Assembly (NCBI RefSeq): GCF_021532375.1
Contig: NZ_JAKGAP010000032.1
Span: 1-64,000, forward strand
Source: Paenibacillus alkaliterrae
Lineage (GTDB): Bacteria > Bacillota > Bacilli > Paenibacillales > Paenibacillaceae
Reading direction: 5' to 3'
DNA length: 64,000 nt
Under the pieces are notes generated by a model. That model was not told the origin of the DNA. It saw nothing but the letters and a program-made list of their open reading frames with translations, and ran no database searches. Position numbers and translations under genes: made by a program. Positions 15,896 to 25,327 of this stretch are shown here, piece by piece (the stretch's first letter is position 1; every line of letters starts with the position of its first letter).

Positions 15896-18118
15896 CTAAC
15901 GGATGAGGTAGCCCAGCGCCGGAATGCTTTCAGCGCCGACGGCAGCCATCTCATTGTTGTAATTGACGACGGCTGTCTTGCCGTTCTCGAATGTCGTGCG
16001 ATATACGCCTTCTTGCAGCTTCTCATGGTTCGTAATCGCACGCCCCATCACCTCGCCTAGCGCTTCGTTCAAGCTGTCGTATTGTTCAGTCATATCTCCG
16101 TACAGCAAGTTGAAATCCGCGCTGTAAAGCGAGTCGTATTCGGTATTCGCAAGCAGCGCGGAATCTCTCGCGATAAACCGGTAGGCCGGATAAGTGCCTG
16201 TTTCAATCAGCTTCAGCAAATACCGCTGCGGCATGCTCGAGAGGTTAACAGGCTCGCTATAGGCCGGTATAAGCCCGCTTAACGCGATGCTGTAGAACGG
16301 AACGGCTTCATCCTCCGTATCGAATCCGCTGGAGAAAAGCGGCACATCCGACAAGCTTTCCGCATAGGGGAAGGCGTAAGCGTTCGGGTGATCGAACATC
16401 AAGCCTCCGAGATTGCTTTGGCCTTTCTTGAGACCGCTCTCCCATGCCGTACCGGTTGCGTTCTTAGGCTGGCTGTCTCTGCGAAAATCGGAATAAATGA
16501 TCGACCCTACCGTTTGCAGCGAAGCATACTTTAGGCCGCCCTTCGCTGCGGCAGCGGTAAACCGGTCGACCGCTTCGTTCACCGACTCCGGCTTCAGCAA
16601 ATACCAGCGCTTTAAATCTTTGTTTTTCACACGGTCGCTTAACCGGTAATCATACTTCAGCGCAGGAGCGCGGCTGATTCCTTTCGCGGCGTCCCAAAAC
16701 TTGCTAAAGCCGTTGCCGCCTTCATACAGCTTGACGGGGTCGGCGGCAGGGTAGAACTTGACACCCTTAGCCTCCAGCTCCTTCGCCAGCGTCTTAAAGC
16801 CTTTGTTTCCGCCAAGCTTGCCTTCCGCGTCCAGCGATACCGGAATTTCATCCTTTGCGCCGCCCGCCGTCCAGCCTTCCAATCGGACGGATAAGTTTGC
16901 GAAGCCGTCGCCGAGCAAGCGATCCGCCGCTTTTCCCGCATCCTTGAATGAGGTCAGCACCTCTACGGTGTTATAGGGAACACCAAGGAAGGTTGCCTTC
17001 TTCTTCACCCCTCCTACAAAGTCGACTAGCAGCGGAAGCTGCTTCTCTCCTGTTGCTCCTGCCTCAGCAGCCGGCTTCACGCCCAGCTCATTTTGCAAAT
17101 AGCTGCGGTACTTGCCCGCCATGCCTGCATAATCGGCTTCGTCTCCATTCAGGAAATAATAGTTGACTGCATAGGCAGCGCCGCCCGTCATGGACTGCGA
17201 GGAACGCGTTACCTGCTTCTCGTTAAGCGTGCCTTCAAGCAGCAGGTTCGTTTCGAACTCCATCATGTTCAAATAACTGAAGACGTTATTATATTGGTTG
17301 TTTTTGCGGCTTACTTCCGCCGTAATTCCGGCTTGGTAAGCGCCTTTATGAATGACGGCGACGAAGGCCGAATTATCCTTCTTCATTCCGAATACCGGCA
17401 GCCTGACCGTTTCCTTCTGCTCCATCTTGCTGGGCAGGTCGAGCGATTGGTCTTGGCCGTATACCCTTTCGTTATAGCTTTTGTAGATGCTTTTGTTATT
17501 GTTGAAGTTGATTAGCGCCCCGCTGCCGTCGGGCACGAATAAATAACCTTCGTTCGCCGCTCCGGCTGCTCCGAAGAAAGGCAGCAGGCTTATGTTCACG
17601 AGCTTGAACTTGCCGGCCTGCTTCATTCCTTCCGTTACGATCGATGCGGAGAACGCATCGCCGCTTAACGTGTACCTTACCGGCACCGTAAAGCCCGCTT
17701 TCGGAAATTCGTACGTCACTTCGATTCCGTTCTGCACCTCAGTCCATACGGGCTGTGTTTCCTTCACGCTTCCCGTAAAGCTATTCAATTGAAACGGCTT
17801 GTTTTGGTCATCCACGTAATCCAGCAGCAATTGCGCTGAAAGATCCATTTTTTTGGCCCCTTTGGCCAGCTTATCCGCTTCCCGGTCGACTGGATTGCTC
17901 GTCCAAACGGCTCCTGACACCTTATCGGTCACCGTAATCTCAGCCGTTTCCGGGTTGTAGTCAAGCGCAAGTCTGCCTGTGTCGGCCGCTCGGACAAGTC
18001 CGCCGCCATTCGCTGCGCTCTTTGTCTGATTCGCCGCGAAATTTACTTCAATCCCGCCGGTTGCGGTTATAACAAGCAGCATAGCCGCCATGAAGGCCGT
18101 CCATAATCGTAAGTTCAT
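15896..18118 (-). CDS. DUF5696 protein, exported, probable barrel-type enzyme of unknown activity
   Basis: A 740-residue protein starting at ATG 18116-18118 (GAAAGGGGAAGG before it) with a signal-like N-terminus (LWTAFMAAMLLVITATGG). An upstream extension to 18259 would run into the YIP1 gene and is rejected. I recognise the DUF5696 family, common in Paenibacillus next to sugar importers. The N-terminal third looks like a beta-rich domain (RLALDYNPETAEITVTDK, VWTSNP). The middle has repeated barrel-like strands (LPLLVDFVGGVKKKATFLG, NLSVRLEGWTAGG, KFYPAADPVKLY). No catalytic residues can be assigned. Position in a fructan locus suggests a role in glycan processing at the outer membrane face, which is inference only. 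Confidence 0.8.
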   Translation of the reverse strand: MNLRLWTAFMAAMLLVITATGGIEVNFAANQTKSAANGGGLVRAADTGRLALDYNPETAEITVTDKVSGAVWTSNPVDREADKLAKGAKKMDLSAQLLLDYVDDQNKPFQLNSFTGSVKETQPVWTEVQNGIEVTYEFPKAGFTVPVRYTLSGDAFSASIVTEGMKQAGKFKLVNISLLPFFGAAGAANEGYLFVPDGSGALINFNNNKSIYKSYNERVYGQDQSLDLPSKMEQKETVRLPVFGMKKDNSAFVAVIHKGAYQAGITAEVSRKNNQYNNVFSYLNMMEFETNLLLEGTLNEKQVTRSSQSMTGGAAYAVNYYFLNGDEADYAGMAGKYRSYLQNELGVKPAAEAGATGEKQLPLLVDFVGGVKKKATFLGVPYNTVEVLTSFKDAGKAADRLLGDGFANLSVRLEGWTAGGAKDEIPVSLDAEGKLGGNKGFKTLAKELEAKGVKFYPAADPVKLYEGGNGFSKFWDAAKGISRAPALKYDYRLSDRVKNKDLKRWYLLKPESVNEAVDRFTAAAAKGGLKYASLQTVGSIIYSDFRRDSQPKNATGTAWESGLKKGQSNLGGLMFDHPNAYAFPYAESLSDVPLFSSGFDTEDEAVPFYSIALSGLIPAYSEPVNLSSMPQRYLLKLIETGTYPAYRFIARDSALLANTEYDSLYSADFNLLYGDMTEQYDSLNEALGEVMGRAITNHEKLQEGVYRTTFENGKTAVVNYNNEMAAVGAESIPALGYLIR

Positions 18119-18149
18119 GCTGCCTTCCCCTTTCTGATCAACGTTCGCT

Positions 18150-18782
18150 TCATAGGCGGAACAGCAATTCGTTGTAAATCGTATAGATGAACACGTACAC
18201 CTGCTGGAAGAGCGTGTAGAAAAGCACCGCCAAAAAAATAACGATCCCCATAGCCGCAAATGTCAACGCAAACGACTGCAACGTTTTGACCGCGCCGTAA
18301 TCATGGATGGTCAGCATGCCGATAAACATCAGCACCGCGCTCCAGATCATCGCGACCGTCGTTATATAGCCCAGAAACATGCCTTCCTCTTGAACAAGCG
18401 CCTTACTGAGCAGCGTAGAGAGAATGATGGATGCCACGTAAGGAATTAATGCATAGGCGCTGACGATTCCAATCTGAACCGCTTTGCCCTCGCCGTCCAT
18501 CCACGTTGCAACCGCCCAGTTGCCCGCCACCCAAAGCGCATACAGCACAATCGTTTTCGCTGCGATCAGCCACACGTTCAAAGCGCTCAGATCGGCCAGG
18601 TTGAATGTATAACCGGTGCTCTGCCGCTTAAAGACGGCAGCGATGAAAAAAACGAGAACGATGAAACAAGATGCGAGCACCGAGCCCTTGCCCTCCTCCT
18701 TGACCGAATAAAAACCGTCAAAGGGATGAAGCAGGCAGCTTAAAGGATTCAACTTCTTGCTGGAAGCGGAAGTTGCACTCAT
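18150..18782 (-). CDS. YIP1-family membrane protein
   Basis: A 210-residue polytopic protein with about five hydrophobic helices (GSVLASCFIVLVFFIAAVF, LIAAKTIVLYALWVAGNW, AYALIPYVASIILSTLLS, YITTVAMIWSAVLMFIGM, ALTFAAMGIVIFLAVLFYTLFQQ). It matches the bacterial YIP1 family pattern (HPFDGFYSVKEEGKGS). The ATG overlaps the stop of the preceding NHL gene (ATGA at 18779-18782), showing translational coupling. Function is not known. Repeated association with binding proteins and DUF5696 suggests that it helps assemble or regulate a membrane sugar-uptake complex (inference). Confidence 0.82.
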   Translation of the reverse strand: MSATSASSKKLNPLSCLLHPFDGFYSVKEEGKGSVLASCFIVLVFFIAAVFKRQSTGYTFNLADLSALNVWLIAAKTIVLYALWVAGNWAVATWMDGEGKAVQIGIVSAYALIPYVASIILSTLLSKALVQEEGMFLGYITTVAMIWSAVLMFIGMLTIHDYGAVKTLQSFALTFAAMGIVIFLAVLFYTLFQQVYVFIYTIYNELLFRL

Positions 18783-20248
18783 CGGTTAACCTCCCTTCGA
18801 CTCTTGTGCCTTGCCGCTCTAACGCCCTTGCAGCCGTAATAGCCAGCCAAAGCGCAGATGAAAATCGTCATGATGATTGGCAAATTATCCCGCACCGCCT
18901 GCATCCTGATTTGTCCGAACGTATCCGAGTAGCCGGAACGATCCGTTCCCTGCCGGTAATAGACCAGCGCCTCGCCGTATTTCCCTGCCTTCTCGAGCGC
19001 CTTCGCGATCCCGGTATAAGCGATGCTGTTATTGGCATTCCTCTTGGCCACGTCTTCCCAGATGACCGCCGCTTCCTCGTAAAGCCCTTGGTTGTACAGC
19101 ACGGTTGCTTGACGGACAAGGCTTCCATATTCCGAAAGCGCGAACCTCGTTATATTGCGTTTCGTGGAATCGAGTACGAGCATTTCGCCCTTCCAATACG
19201 ACACGGCCGACGGCTGCAGAAATGTCCCCTTCTGATTGCCCAGCGAGCCAAACACTGCGATGGGGTTGCCTTCCGAATCGTATTCGAAGACGCGTCCCCG
19301 CGTCCGGTCAAGTCCTGCAATGAAGCCGTCCGCGTCTATCGTCAAGTCGATAAACGAGGTATCCTGCTTTACCCCTTGCTTGAACGAAAACTCCTTGTCG
19401 CCGAAATCTGCCGCTCCTTGCTTGCCCGTCAAAACGTTGTTGCCAAGCGGGTTCAGCTTCTTTATCTCTTCCCGCGAATTTTTGGAAATGATCGTCGTGG
19501 TGTAAACAAAGTTGTCTTTACCGATCTCTAGGTTCGAATATTCAATAGGCAGCAGCTTCATCATGGCCGCCCGCTGCTCTTTCGACAGGATGTTTTTCCA
19601 AAAAGTCTCCATCACGACGGCCGGCGTCACTTCAACCCGGTTGCTTCCGAAATAACCCGTAAATTTTCCTTCGCTGTTAAACTGCATCAAGCCGTAAAAC
19701 TGACCTTCCGACAGCACGTATATCCGGCCCGCATTGTCAGCGGCCACTTTGGTCGGCTTGAATGGAAAACCTTCCGGTATGAGCGGATCGCTCGGCTTCT
19801 CGATCACGAGCTCTACCTGCTTATCCGCATTAACGCGAAGAATGCGGCCGTTATCCTTGTCTGCTATATACATCGTTCCGTCATCGGAAACGAACAGTCC
19901 CATTGGCGTCGCCAGCGTCGTTTCTTTGCCGTCCCAATCCAGCTTGTCGATGATGTCAACCGTCTCAAACCTGTCGTTCAGCTTAACGATTCGTTTATTG
20001 CCGGTGTCTGCGATGTAGATCGCGTTGCTCTTATCGACGTACAGATCCTGCGGCTCGCTGAACAAGCCGGCTCCAAGCTCCAGTCCCGTATAGGACTGCT
20101 CCGGCAAATAGCTTGCTGGAGCCGCTTTCGATTTATCCCACTCGTTATATACATAAGACTGGTAAGGCGCTTCGGCCTTCACCGTTAACGGCGCTGCGGC
20201 CAAAACCGGGAGAAGCAGCGCGGCAGCAAGCACGATTTTGATTTTCAT
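18779..20248 (-). CDS. NHL-repeat / TPR exported protein with a C-terminal membrane anchor
   Basis: A 489-residue protein starting at ATG 20246-20248 behind AAAGGAGGGGCC. It has a signal peptide ending near VKAEA (about 26), NHL propeller repeats (FSEPQDLYVDKSNAIYIADTGNKRIVK-like units, about 60-370), a short TPR stretch (YNQGLYEEAAVIWEDVAKRN and YGEALVYYRQGT, 385-440), and one membrane helix near the end (LPIIMTIFICALAGYY) followed by a basic tail. The propeller would face outside and could bind glycan or protein. It overlaps the next gene by four bases. Exact role unknown. Confidence 0.82.
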   Translation of the reverse strand: MKIKIVLAAALLLPVLAAAPLTVKAEAPYQSYVYNEWDKSKAAPASYLPEQSYTGLELGAGLFSEPQDLYVDKSNAIYIADTGNKRIVKLNDRFETVDIIDKLDWDGKETTLATPMGLFVSDDGTMYIADKDNGRILRVNADKQVELVIEKPSDPLIPEGFPFKPTKVAADNAGRIYVLSEGQFYGLMQFNSEGKFTGYFGSNRVEVTPAVVMETFWKNILSKEQRAAMMKLLPIEYSNLEIGKDNFVYTTTIISKNSREEIKKLNPLGNNVLTGKQGAADFGDKEFSFKQGVKQDTSFIDLTIDADGFIAGLDRTRGRVFEYDSEGNPIAVFGSLGNQKGTFLQPSAVSYWKGEMLVLDSTKRNITRFALSEYGSLVRQATVLYNQGLYEEAAVIWEDVAKRNANNSIAYTGIAKALEKAGKYGEALVYYRQGTDRSGYSDTFGQIRMQAVRDNLPIIMTIFICALAGYYGCKGVRAARHKSRREVNR

Positions 20249-20268
20249 GGCCCCTCCTTTTACCTCCA

Positions 20269-21138
20269 TCATTTGATCCCTGCGAAGGTCATCGTCTCTA
20301 CGACCTTGCGCTGCAGCAAAATAAATACGATAATCGGCGGGATCATGAGAATGACCGCGGCAGCGGCACCTGCCCCCATTCTCGCGATGGGGTCGCCCGC
20401 CACGATTTGCTCAAGCGCCATACGGAACACTTTTAGCGACTCGCTGAAAATCAGTTCTTTCGGCGCGGAGTTCCAAAGATTTATGAATTGAAAAATAACA
20501 ACCGTCATAATGGCTGGCGTTGAATTCGGCCAGATGATCGAGAAAAACGTTTTGAACTCGCTTGCTCCGTCGATCCGCGCCGCTTCCAATATCGCGTCCG
20601 GCAGCTGTTCGATGAACTGCTTCATCAGGAACAAGCCAAGTGAAGCTCCGATCCAAGGCAGAATCAAGGCAGCGTACGAGTTCACGATGTCGAGTTGCGA
20701 CATGAGCACGAATTGCGGAATGAACGTCACCTGCGGCACGAACATAAGCGCCATTACGATGATGGAGAACAGGATGTTTCTGCCCGGAAACTTGTGCTTC
20801 GCCAGCGGATAAGCGGCCATTGCCGCAAACAGCACGTGCAACACCGTACCTAAGATAGAAATAAATGCCGTGTTGAGAATGTAACGCGACAGCGGGACCC
20901 ACATATTCGATGCCAGCTGAAACAAATCCGTAAAATTATTTAATGTCGGCCTCATTACGATCAGCCTGGGCGGGAACTGAAGCAGCTCGTCGATCGGCTT
21001 CAGCGCAGTGATAATGGCGAATAGAAACGGAAACGCTGAAAACAGACCGAGAACCGCCACGAATCCGAATATCGCGATGTTGCCGGCAAGCGAGCGTCTT
21101 GCTTTGATGCCGGATTTTTTTGTAGTTATTTTGAACAT
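20269..21138 (-). CDS. Sugar ABC permease, MalG-type (cassette set 1)
   Basis: A 289-residue permease with six helices and an EAA loop (EAARIDGASEFKTFFSIIWP). It starts at ATG 21136-21138 after CAGGAGGAC. It pairs with the MalF-type protein 16 bases upstream and with the large binding protein before it. Its stop is 20 bases before the NHL gene start, consistent with one polycistronic message. Confidence 0.93.
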   Translation of the reverse strand: MFKITTKKSGIKARRSLAGNIAIFGFVAVLGLFSAFPFLFAIITALKPIDELLQFPPRLIVMRPTLNNFTDLFQLASNMWVPLSRYILNTAFISILGTVLHVLFAAMAAYPLAKHKFPGRNILFSIIVMALMFVPQVTFIPQFVLMSQLDIVNSYAALILPWIGASLGLFLMKQFIEQLPDAILEAARIDGASEFKTFFSIIWPNSTPAIMTVVIFQFINLWNSAPKELIFSESLKVFRMALEQIVAGDPIARMGAGAAAAVILMIPPIIVFILLQRKVVETMTFAGIK

Positions 21139-21154
21139 GCATGTCCTCCTGCGA

Positions 21155-22054
21155 TCAGATTCCGACCTTCTGCAATATTTTCGTAACGAGCCGGTTCGTG
21201 AATACCATCATGAAGAACAAGACGACCGCCATCGCGGATGCATAGCCCATCTCGTAACGGATACTGCCGTAATCCATAATGTGGGTAACCATCGTTTCGC
21301 CCGCGTACTCCGTGCTCGGAAACCCGGCAAGCTGTATGGACACGTCAGCTACGCTGAACGATATAACGATCTGCATGACCGCCCCGAATATAAGCTGCGG
21401 TATCATCGAAGGCAGCGTAATGTACCATAGCTCCTGAAACCGGTTCTTAATGCCGTCCATCACTCCCGCTTCGTACAAGCTGCGGTCGACGGTTTGAAGA
21501 CCGGCCACAAACGCCAGGAAGCTGATGCCAAGACTCATCCACAGCTGCACAACGATCAGAATGAGCAAAATATACTCTTTATCAATCAGCCATGCGACGG
21601 GATCGCTAATGATACCGAGACCCATCAGCATCCCGTTCAAGTAGCCGTAAGCATCCGGGCTGAAAATCAACCGCCACATCGGGAACACCGATACACCGAT
21701 AATGGTCGGGATATAGAACACGGTCGTCGCGATCGAGCGAAGCGTCCGGGACAAATCGTTAATCATCCAAGCGACCAGGAAGCTAAGCAAATAGCTGACC
21801 GGGCCGGTGACGAAAGCGAAGAACATTGTGTTTTTGAGCGCAATGATGAAGATGTCGTCATCCAGAAACAACCGGATATAGTTGTACCAGCCAATGAAGC
21901 GCGGCGGCTCGATCATGTTGTAATAAGTAAATCCGAGCACGATCGACAAGGCGACGGGAAGTATGGTGAAGAGCAGAAAGAAAATCATGAACGGAGTCAT
22001 CAATAAATAACTTTCCTTATGTCTGCCGATGGTCCGGATTAACGGTTTGTTCAT
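21155..22054 (-). CDS. Sugar ABC permease, MalF-type (cassette set 1)
   Basis: A 299-residue permease beginning at ATG 22052-22054, overlapping the stop of the binding-protein gene in an ATGA. The EAA loop reads EAGVMDGIKNRFQELWYITLP. The first helix (SYLLMTPFMIFFLLFTILP) is typical of MalF-type subunits. Works with the MalG-type protein at 20269-21138. Confidence 0.93.
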   Translation of the reverse strand: MNKPLIRTIGRHKESYLLMTPFMIFFLLFTILPVALSIVLGFTYYNMIEPPRFIGWYNYIRLFLDDDIFIIALKNTMFFAFVTGPVSYLLSFLVAWMINDLSRTLRSIATTVFYIPTIIGVSVFPMWRLIFSPDAYGYLNGMLMGLGIISDPVAWLIDKEYILLILIVVQLWMSLGISFLAFVAGLQTVDRSLYEAGVMDGIKNRFQELWYITLPSMIPQLIFGAVMQIVISFSVADVSIQLAGFPSTEYAGETMVTHIMDYGSIRYEMGYASAMAVVLFFMMVFTNRLVTKILQKVGI

Positions 22055-24891
22055 TGCTCCACCCCGAATTCATACCTTTTTCGTTTGATTTCTTCATTGA
22101 TGTCCTTGTTCCAATAGAAGAGGCTCTCCCTTGCGTTACCCATTTGGAACACGACTTCGCGAAACGCATTATCGATGTTTCTTGACGTATAGTAGCCTCC
22201 CGGCAGCTCCGGAATTTCTTTCACCTGATCCCATTGCTCGGAGAGCATAGCCTGCTCCGCGCGGCTCCAGTTCGTTGATTCGAAGGCAACCAGATTGGCC
22301 GGCACTCTTCTGCCAAGAACGCCCATCTCATTTTCCAGCTCGCTGACGAATTTGCTTTGCGTCTCCGCTTCATTCCACCATTTCATAAACGCCCATGCAT
22401 CATTCACATTGGAAGCATCCTTCAAAATGATGGCTGCCGTGCCGGTCGCTCCCGTCGAGCGGTCGATCGCACCGTCCGCTTGCTTCGTCCCCGGGATCGG
22501 AACCATATCCCATGTACCCGTAATTTCCGGCGCTGCGGCTGCCAGGCGGGTATACAGCTTATAGCTGGAAACGACGATCGGCATTTCACCGGTGCGGAAC
22601 CGGTTAAAGTCATCCTTATAAAGCGGATAGTCGTATAAGTTATAGAAATCGGTCCATTGCTTGAAGGCTGCATAAGCCTGCGGCTCATCGAAGCGAGTGC
22701 CGTCCTCGCCCGCGTTATAGATGCCGCTTCCGCTTTGCATAAGCAGCGTCGGGAACAAATTGAGCGAGCCGATCCCTTTCGTCAGAAGCTGGAAGGCGTC
22801 CAGGTTCTCGTAAGGCAATCCAATTTGCATATTGTTGTTTTGCAGCACCGGAGCGACTTGGAGCAGCTCCTCCCACGTTTGCGGCGGCTCGATGCCAAGC
22901 TCCTTCAGAACGTCTTTTCTATAAAACAGCATGAAAAATTCCTGATCGTCCGGAATGGCGAATGTTTTTCCCTGGTACTGATAAGGAACGAATGCAGAGT
23001 CTGTATACTCGCTCTTCATGGGCTCGAATTCACTGAACTGATCAAGCGGGGCAAGCGCACCGCGTACAGCCAAGTTCATCGCGTCGCCGCGGCTGGTGAA
23101 CAAATTGACATCCGGTCCTTCACCCGCCATAACGGCGGTAACGAGCGATGTGCCGACCAAATTCAGATTGACGCTAATTCCGCTCTCCGGCGTGAACGAC
23201 TCATCGATCAATCGCTTCAAGACGTAAGCTTGGTCGCGGCCGAGACCGGTCCATACTTGAATCGAGCGCTTCGCCTCCTCGTCCCCTTCCATCGAATCGT
23301 AATTTTGCAGGAAAGAGCCTGCGAATGCGCGTATTTCATGTATGCTTTGCGCGATGATGCCGGCTTCCGCCTTCGGCTTCCCATAATCCGGCGATGCGAT
23401 ATAGAGGTAATCGAGCTTCAGCGGCTGCTTCTTCGCGCTCAGCATCCAATCGGCTAAAGCGGTGATATTCGTTTTATAGTTTTCAAGCCGCTTCGGAATT
23501 TGGTCCGGCCGAGCAATGAAGCCGTCCAGCTGCAAGGCAAGCAGACTTAGCGTTCTAGAGCCGGCGTTCGCCTGCCCTGACATCTCATCCAGCTTGCTTG
23601 CTTCACCCTTCAATTGAGCGGAAAGCGTCTGGAACTGCCCGATTAATCCAGGAACGCTTTTATCGATCTCATAATCGCGGTATACATCCGGGTTTACGCC
23701 CGTAATCATCACGATTTTGCGATAAATTTGGTTAAGGTCGTACACCATCTGCTGAACGCTTTGCACGGCTGGAGCCAGATCGCCTAGCGTCACCTCGAGC
23801 TTCAGCTCATGCTCGCCCTTTTCCAAGTAGAACAGGTAAGGCTCGCCCGTCTCTTCGCCCAGCTCCTTTATGGCCCATTTCAGCTCGTACGGGAAACGAA
23901 CCGCGTTCATTTCTTCGAATGGCGCTTGGCCGTCCAATAACATTTTTCTGGAAACGAATGAGCCCTTTACTTCGTTCTGGTGATAGCGGGCGCCAATTTT
24001 GTACCACCCGTCCTCGGGCGCTTCGAACTTCCAGCTAATCCATTGTCCGGGAATGTCCCAATTGTCGCCGCCGATTGTATTGATCCGAAGCTGGACCGGA
24101 CTGTATGGCGCGGTTAGCGGCGACTTTTTGTCGGTGGTAGGAAATAGGCCTGAAGCCGACTTCGCGTACGCATGCTCCGCTTGAACCGGTACAAACGCTT
24201 CGCCGCCCTTCTTGCCCAAAAACTTTTCAAACGACGCTTTATACGCTGAATAAGATGCTGCTTCGTCAACCTTCGATAATCGAATGTAATCAACGACCGC
24301 AGCCTCTCTTACATTTTCCAGCCGGATCACATGCTCGCCCTTCGTAAGCGCCAGCTGCAATGGTCCATCTTCCATTTCGCCCGCTGCCGCAACGACTGTA
24401 TTCAGCCAAACCTCGCCTTCCAGCTGTTTGGGACGAAGCTCGTTTCCGCCGCTCTTCCTAAGCGGTCCCGGCTCATCGTAGAACAGGCGGTTAAGCTCGA
24501 AGGGCGCATACGGATCGGAAATCGCTTTGCCGTCGACGTAGAGCAGGAACTCGATCGGCTGCCCGTTTCCTTTGAGCGGATAGTAACCGACAGACAGCTC
24601 GTAGCTTGCCTCGTCGGCAATATCAACCGTCCACGCGAGCGTTTCTCCTTCCTTCCACTCCGCGGTTTTTTTCCTTCCTTCCCATTCAGGAAGTATAGCC
24701 GCATTCGCCAGCGATCCGTTCATGCTGCCGGCATTCAATATAATGCCGCCGGACGGACGCTCCGCATCCGACAGCTTGTATATGACCGCTTCAGCGGTTT
24801 CTTCCTCGGAATAGGAGAAAACGGCTGCCGCGCCTATCGTTACGATGAGAAGCGAGAACATCACAGTGTAAAAAATCCAATTTTTATTCAC
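22051..24891 (-). CDS. Fused sugar-binding protein: two carbohydrate-binding-like domains plus family-1 solute-binding domain
   Basis: A 946-residue protein. Start GTG 24889-24891 has GGGGG six bases before, better than the TTG at 24897. Residues 5-28 form a membrane anchor without a lipobox Cys. About 40-210 looks like a CBM35/galactose-binding sandwich (ending AAVVDYIRLSKVD), and about 235-385 is a second similar one (GQWISWKFEAPEDGWYKIG ... KGEHELKLEV). A helical spacer follows, then from about 545 a full solute-binding fold (SIQVWTGLGRDQAYVLKRL ... AGEGPDVNLF ... WAFMKWWNEAE). Ordinary binding proteins have about 430 residues, so the extra domains are notable. It may hold long glycan chains while passing fragments to the permeases (inference). 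Confidence 0.88.
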   Translation of the reverse strand: MNKNWIFYTVMFSLLIVTIGAAAVFSYSEEETAEAVIYKLSDAERPSGGIILNAGSMNGSLANAAILPEWEGRKKTAEWKEGETLAWTVDIADEASYELSVGYYPLKGNGQPIEFLLYVDGKAISDPYAPFELNRLFYDEPGPLRKSGGNELRPKQLEGEVWLNTVVAAAGEMEDGPLQLALTKGEHVIRLENVREAAVVDYIRLSKVDEAASYSAYKASFEKFLGKKGGEAFVPVQAEHAYAKSASGLFPTTDKKSPLTAPYSPVQLRINTIGGDNWDIPGQWISWKFEAPEDGWYKIGARYHQNEVKGSFVSRKMLLDGQAPFEEMNAVRFPYELKWAIKELGEETGEPYLFYLEKGEHELKLEVTLGDLAPAVQSVQQMVYDLNQIYRKIVMITGVNPDVYRDYEIDKSVPGLIGQFQTLSAQLKGEASKLDEMSGQANAGSRTLSLLALQLDGFIARPDQIPKRLENYKTNITALADWMLSAKKQPLKLDYLYIASPDYGKPKAEAGIIAQSIHEIRAFAGSFLQNYDSMEGDEEAKRSIQVWTGLGRDQAYVLKRLIDESFTPESGISVNLNLVGTSLVTAVMAGEGPDVNLFTSRGDAMNLAVRGALAPLDQFSEFEPMKSEYTDSAFVPYQYQGKTFAIPDDQEFFMLFYRKDVLKELGIEPPQTWEELLQVAPVLQNNNMQIGLPYENLDAFQLLTKGIGSLNLFPTLLMQSGSGIYNAGEDGTRFDEPQAYAAFKQWTDFYNLYDYPLYKDDFNRFRTGEMPIVVSSYKLYTRLAAAAPEITGTWDMVPIPGTKQADGAIDRSTGATGTAAIILKDASNVNDAWAFMKWWNEAETQSKFVSELENEMGVLGRRVPANLVAFESTNWSRAEQAMLSEQWDQVKEIPELPGGYYTSRNIDNAFREVVFQMGNARESLFYWNKDINEEIKRKRYEFGVEQ

Positions 24892-24922
24892 GGCCAACCC
24901 CCGAATTCGTTTTTTCCGCGCT

Positions 24923-24942
24923 ATCGGCCCCGATCTATCGGG
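24923..24942 (-). promoter_or_regulatory. Overlapping inverted repeats upstream of the cassette (possible operator)
   Basis: ATCGG-CC-CCGAT (24923-24934) and CCCGAT-CT-ATCGGG (24929-24942) overlap just before the start of the fused binding-protein gene. Their spacing from the GTG (about 35-50 bases) fits an operator or an mRNA leader hairpin. No regulator for this operon is encoded next to it. Confidence 0.4.
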
Positions 24943-25060
24943 ACTGGAGCCTACTTCATTGCTGCTGCATCAACAATATATCAAAACGGAAATCACACTT
25001 ATTTCATAATGCTCGGGAAATGACTTTCAAAGTTTTCGGATGGTGAAAAATGACAAAAAA

Positions 25061-25247
25061 AGGCCTTATCCCGCTGAAACAGGTTAACAGCACCTGAAAC
25101 GGCGATATAAGGCCAGAAACGTGAGTATGGATAAGGATGCCCAGTAACTTCGCGCTCCCGGGCCACTTTCGGCGTTCTGTAGTGGATTTTTCCAGCAACT
25201 TCGGTCACTTGGGCCTCGGTCGAAGCTCTAAAGTGTACAATTGCTGC
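25061..25247. repeat. Hairpin plus two copies of the 51-bp dispersed repeat
   Basis: GGCCTTATC...ATAAGGCC with inner CAGGT/ACCTG forms a long imperfect hairpin at 25064-25112. Then two 51-base units (25127-25177 and 25178-25228) and the start of a third, each with CCAG(T/C)AACTT in the middle and ending in a CTC or TTC. The second copy matches the units at 33746-33898. The rest of 24892-25327 shows no gene. Confidence 0.65.
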
Positions 25248-25327
25248 TAAATGCGATCACCTAATCGTTCTTCGCAAGAAAGTGATAGAAGAAACTATTC
25301 ATATGAAAGGCCTTGCTCCACAACGTT

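Noticed and set aside
18119-18259. Longer start for the DUF5696 protein
   Set aside because: It would overlap the YIP1 gene by over 100 bases and lacks a ribosome site; the ATG at 18118 has both a good site and a signal-like start.
22657-23457. 266-codon frame on the plus strand within the fused binding protein
   Set aside because: Antisense shadow in GC-rich coding DNA; the minus-strand protein has clear domains.
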